Source: Hyphomicrobium_A sp963776675
GTDB lineage: Bacteria > Pseudomonadota > Alphaproteobacteria > Rhizobiales > Hyphomicrobiaceae
NCBI GenBank assembly: GCA_963776675.1
Contig: CAVZNR010000042.1
Span: forward strand, 62,001 to 126,000
DNA: 64,000 bases
Direction: 5' to 3'
The position numbers and the translations under genes were made by a program. Below are positions 63,623-64,000 of this stretch, in pieces (within the stretch, counting starts at the first letter, position 1; each line of letters starts with the position of its first letter). The notes beneath the pieces are model-generated. The model did no database searches. It worked only from the letters and a program-made list of their open reading frames with translations, and was not told the DNA's origin.

Positions 63623-64000
63623 TTACTCGCAAGGCACCGAAAGCGTCATTCCCACGGTGGGGAAAAACTTCCTGCAGTCCAGTTTCTGGGCCGTCTTCGG
63701 CGCGTTTGCGGGCTCGGAGTCGGTGGCGTCGGTCGCAACGTTAACAGGCTCGCTGTTGTCGATGGAGGCCGTGTCCTCGATCGGCTCGAGGGCCGCCGTA
63801 GCGATCGATGAGTTCTCGTTCTCGACCAGGAAGTCGGGCTTGGGCTCGGGCATCGGCGCGGGCTCGACCACGGCGACCTCCTCGACCTTGGGCGTCGACT
63901 TCTTCTTGGCGACATAGGATTTCTTCTTCGCTGCCCGGCGGCGCGCCTGGTAGTGCTTCTTGCGCCATTGGCGTTTCTCGTATTGGTGCTGCTGATGGGC
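63623..64000 (-). CDS. partial basic protein of unknown function, 5' end outside window
   Basis: 125 residues are visible, up to a TAA at 63623; the start lies beyond 64000. The first visible part is extremely basic (YEKRQWRKKHYQARRRAAKKKSY split: RKKHYQARRRAAKKKS). A proline/glutamate-rich acidic stretch follows (EPAPMPEPKPDF) and a Cys-containing end, DCRKFFPTVGMTLSVPCE. Proteins with this DCRKFFPTVGM-like tail occur in Rhizobiales without assigned function. Probably exported or membrane-anchored, but the signal would be in the missing part. Confidence 0.6.
   Translation of the reverse strand, partial: AHQQHQYEKRQWRKKHYQARRRAAKKKSYVAKKKSTPKVEEVAVVEPAPMPEPKPDFLVENENSSIATAALEPIEDTASIDNSEPVNVATDATDSEPANAPKTAQKLDCRKFFPTVGMTLSVPCE

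Overview
The window is a GC-rich, densely coding chromosomal segment of an alphaproteobacterium. It is probably a member of the Hyphomicrobiales (Rhizobiales), possibly near Hyphomicrobiaceae. The evidence is the short-form HisG with HisZ, the L25/Ctc-type rplY next to pth and ychF, the lgt-midA-pgeF run, the ubiK-ybjN-proC run, a TAT repeat protein of the TIGR03808 type, and many small exported proteins typical of that order. This placement comes from reading proteins and synteny, not from a search. I see no rRNA, tRNA, CRISPR array, transposase, integrase or phage gene.

Layout. 1-5 kb: an amidoligase/glutamine-amidotransferase pair cut by the window edge, a BCP-like peroxiredoxin, an OprD-type porin and a proline iminopeptidase with two frameshifts. 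5-10 kb: a periplasmic cytochrome c fusion protein, a LysR regulator divergent from a small exported protein, and a DHA2 exporter with a MarR-like C-terminus. 10-15 kb: a methylthioadenosine/adenine salvage neighbourhood (apt, mtnA, a class II aldolase, a small zinc-ribbon protein and a beta-propeller), interrupted by about 1.2 kb of repeat-rich non-coding DNA. 15-24 kb: housekeeping genes (ychF, pit, a Nudix hydrolase, an ABC-2 exporter, pth, rplY), with a possible attenuator in the rplY leader. 24-27 kb: zur followed by a ZnuD-like TonB receptor with a Zur-box-like site. 27-35 kb: prs, an internally duplicated lipoprotein, pgeF-midA-lgt, ubiK, ybjN, proC. 35-40 kb: a TetR gene, an EnvZ/OmpR-type two-component system, MarR and a divergent branched-chain aminotransferase. 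40-48 kb: an FAD oxidoreductase, VOC protein, arfB, GNAT/FemAB-like enzyme, EmrE-like pump, cNMP-binding patatin phospholipase and several small proteins. 48-58 kb: a type III asparaginase, a TAT beta-helix protein, pyroglutamyl peptidase, meaB, two tandem paralogous alpha/beta hydrolases (one membrane-anchored, one TPR-fused), a CxxGCPG-type exported protein and a C92-type amidase. 58-64 kb: hisZ-hisG, a DevBCA-like exporter and a truncated basic protein.

Two points affect interpretation. Nine otherwise well-conserved genes, including normally indispensable pth and the highly conserved ychF and midA, carry single-base or two-base frame breaks. Most are best explained as residual indel errors in the assembly rather than decay, so those genes are annotated across the break. 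No obvious large novel defence or mobile system is present. The best candidates for new biology are the amidoligase pair, the tandem hydrolase locus, the rplY leader and the MTA-shunt neighbourhood.
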